Assembly (NCBI GenBank): GCA_002421995.1
Contig: DISP01000046.1
Coordinates: 1-6,162, forward strand
DNA: 6,162 nt
From: Bacteroidales bacterium UBA6207
GTDB lineage: Bacteria > Bacteroidota > Bacteroidia > Bacteroidales > F082
Direction: 5' to 3'
A program made the translations under genes and the position numbers. Below the pieces are notes generated by a model. The model had not been told where the DNA came from and made no database searches. It worked only from the letters and a program-made list of their open reading frames with translations. Numbering within the stretch: position 1 is the stretch's first letter; every line of letters starts with the position of its first letter. Shown in pieces: positions 5,696 through 6,162 of this stretch.

Positions 5696-6060
5696 TTTTG
5701 TATTTCCTTTGTTTTTTCAATTATTTCGACGCACTTGCTTTCGGTTAAACCCTTCAAAAGTCTTTCTTTGTGAGAAGGGTAACGCGCTTCAATATTTAAT
5801 GGTTCAATTTGGTCAATAAAATCTTTCTGCTCCTCTGAAAACAATTCATAGAAACCGCCTTTCTTTGCTAAGTACGACAGGCTGTGTGAATAAGGAGCTA
5901 CATCAGACTTCAAGCATGTAAAATAGGCTTTAAATGCCTTTTCTATTGTTTGATGGCACATAAATCCAACATAGAGAAATCTTTTGCTTTGAAGCATTGC
6001 CTCCGCTGTCTCCAAATCATATTCTGACAGATCAATCCAGTAGTTAACCTTTTCGTCCAT
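5674..6060 (-). CDS. HEPN-domain protein (HepT-like toxin candidate of a HEPN/MNT pair)
   Basis: A 128-residue, mostly helical HEPN protein of the PF05168 type. Characteristic stretches are YWIDLSEYDLETAEAML at 7-23, FLYVGFMCHQTIEKAFKAYF at 28-47, PYSHSLSYLA at 56-65 and IEARYPSH at 90-97. In toxic HEPN proteins a motif R-x4-6-H forms the RNase site. Here I find no such spacing at any arginine; the nearest is R93-YPS-H97, with three residues between. The toxin activity is therefore uncertain, although the operon (HEPN first, MNT second, 22-base overlap) is the classic arrangement. The start at 6060 is 17 bases after a -7 promoter box. The genes are AT-rich compared with the propeller region of the large gene. 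Confidence 0.87.
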   Translation of the reverse strand: MDEKVNYWIDLSEYDLETAEAMLQSKRFLYVGFMCHQTIEKAFKAYFTCLKSDVAPYSHSLSYLAKKGGFYELFSEEQKDFIDQIEPLNIEARYPSHKERLLKGLTESKCVEIIEKTKEIQKWIKEKL

Positions 6061-6076
6061 TATTAATTATTTGAAA

Positions 6077-6084
6077 CAAATGTA
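6077..6084 (-). promoter_or_regulatory. -7 promoter box for the HEPN/MNT operon
   Basis: On the minus strand TACATTTG matches TAnnTTTG exactly. It would start transcription near 6071, leaving a leader of about ten bases before the ATG at 6060. No clear TTG was found 19-21 bases upstream; that stretch lies at the edge of direct repeat B. Confidence 0.5.
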
Positions 6085-6097
6085 CAAATTTCTATAT

Positions 6098-6142
6098 TAA
6101 GTATCTGGATGTCTGATGGTTTTTTTGCATTGCTGACAAGTG
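6098..6142. repeat. Direct repeat copy B (right of the HEPN/MNT module)
   Basis: About 45 bp, the partner of positions 5267-5310 in the same orientation, 831 bp away. It lies 14 bp upstream of the HEPN -7 box, so the two copies bracket the whole HEPN/MNT transcription unit. The last 20 bases of the window (6143-6162) continue past it and hold nothing I can name. Confidence 0.8.
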
Positions 6143-6162
6143 ATCAGGGCTCAAAAACCTTG

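Overview
The window looks like chromosomal DNA of a member of the Bacteroidota. Three things point that way. A large secreted protein ends in a type IX secretion (T9SS) type A sorting domain. Promoter-like sites match the Bacteroidota consensus TAnnTTTG with an upstream TTG or TTTG. A pnuC gene is coupled to a stand-alone NadR-type kinase. No RNA genes, CRISPR array, transposase or integrase were found.

Layout from left to right. (1) Positions 1-1324, minus strand: a three-gene operon of overlapping genes. In transcription order it holds a small thiamine-binding-like (MTH1187/YqgV) protein, the PnuC transporter, and a NadR-like ribosylnicotinamide kinase cut off by the left window edge. Together they look like a vitamin import-and-trap unit: PnuC brings the vitamin in and the kinase phosphorylates it. 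The first gene leaves some doubt whether nicotinamide riboside or a thiamine-related compound is the substrate. (2) Positions 1325-1404: a compact divergent promoter region built on a perfect palindrome that carries the Bacteroidota -7 box on both strands. (3) Positions 1405-1818, plus strand: a DUF423 (YgdD-like) inner-membrane protein. A bidirectional terminator separates it from the convergent next gene. (4) Positions 1869-4988, minus strand: a 1039-residue exported protein with a signal peptide, a seven-repeat FG-GAP/VCBS beta-propeller, a jelly-roll-like domain, an Ig-like domain interrupted by a second jelly-roll-like module, and a T9SS sorting domain. It has no recognisable catalytic domain and is probably a cell-surface or secreted binding protein. 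(5) Positions 4989-5392: a 404-base gap with no intact gene. It holds the promoter of the large gene, an intrinsic terminator, the last 44 codons of a second T9SS-sorted protein (a relic), one copy of a 44-bp repeat, and a GC-richer spacer. (6) Positions 5393-6060, minus strand: a HEPN/MNT two-gene module of toxin-antitoxin type, overlapping by 22 bases. A second copy of the repeat lies just upstream of it.

The part most worth a second look is the right third. The HEPN/MNT pair is AT-rich and bracketed by imperfect 44-45 bp direct repeats, and the left repeat abuts the broken end of the T9SS relic. This looks like a small mobile or recombined cassette that replaced or cut a secreted-protein gene. 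I see no recombinase, so the mechanism is open. The other notable features are the symmetric divergent promoter, the mixed thiamine/nicotinamide operon, and a sharp composition change inside the large gene that coincides with a domain boundary. I did not find convincing evidence of a wholly new system.
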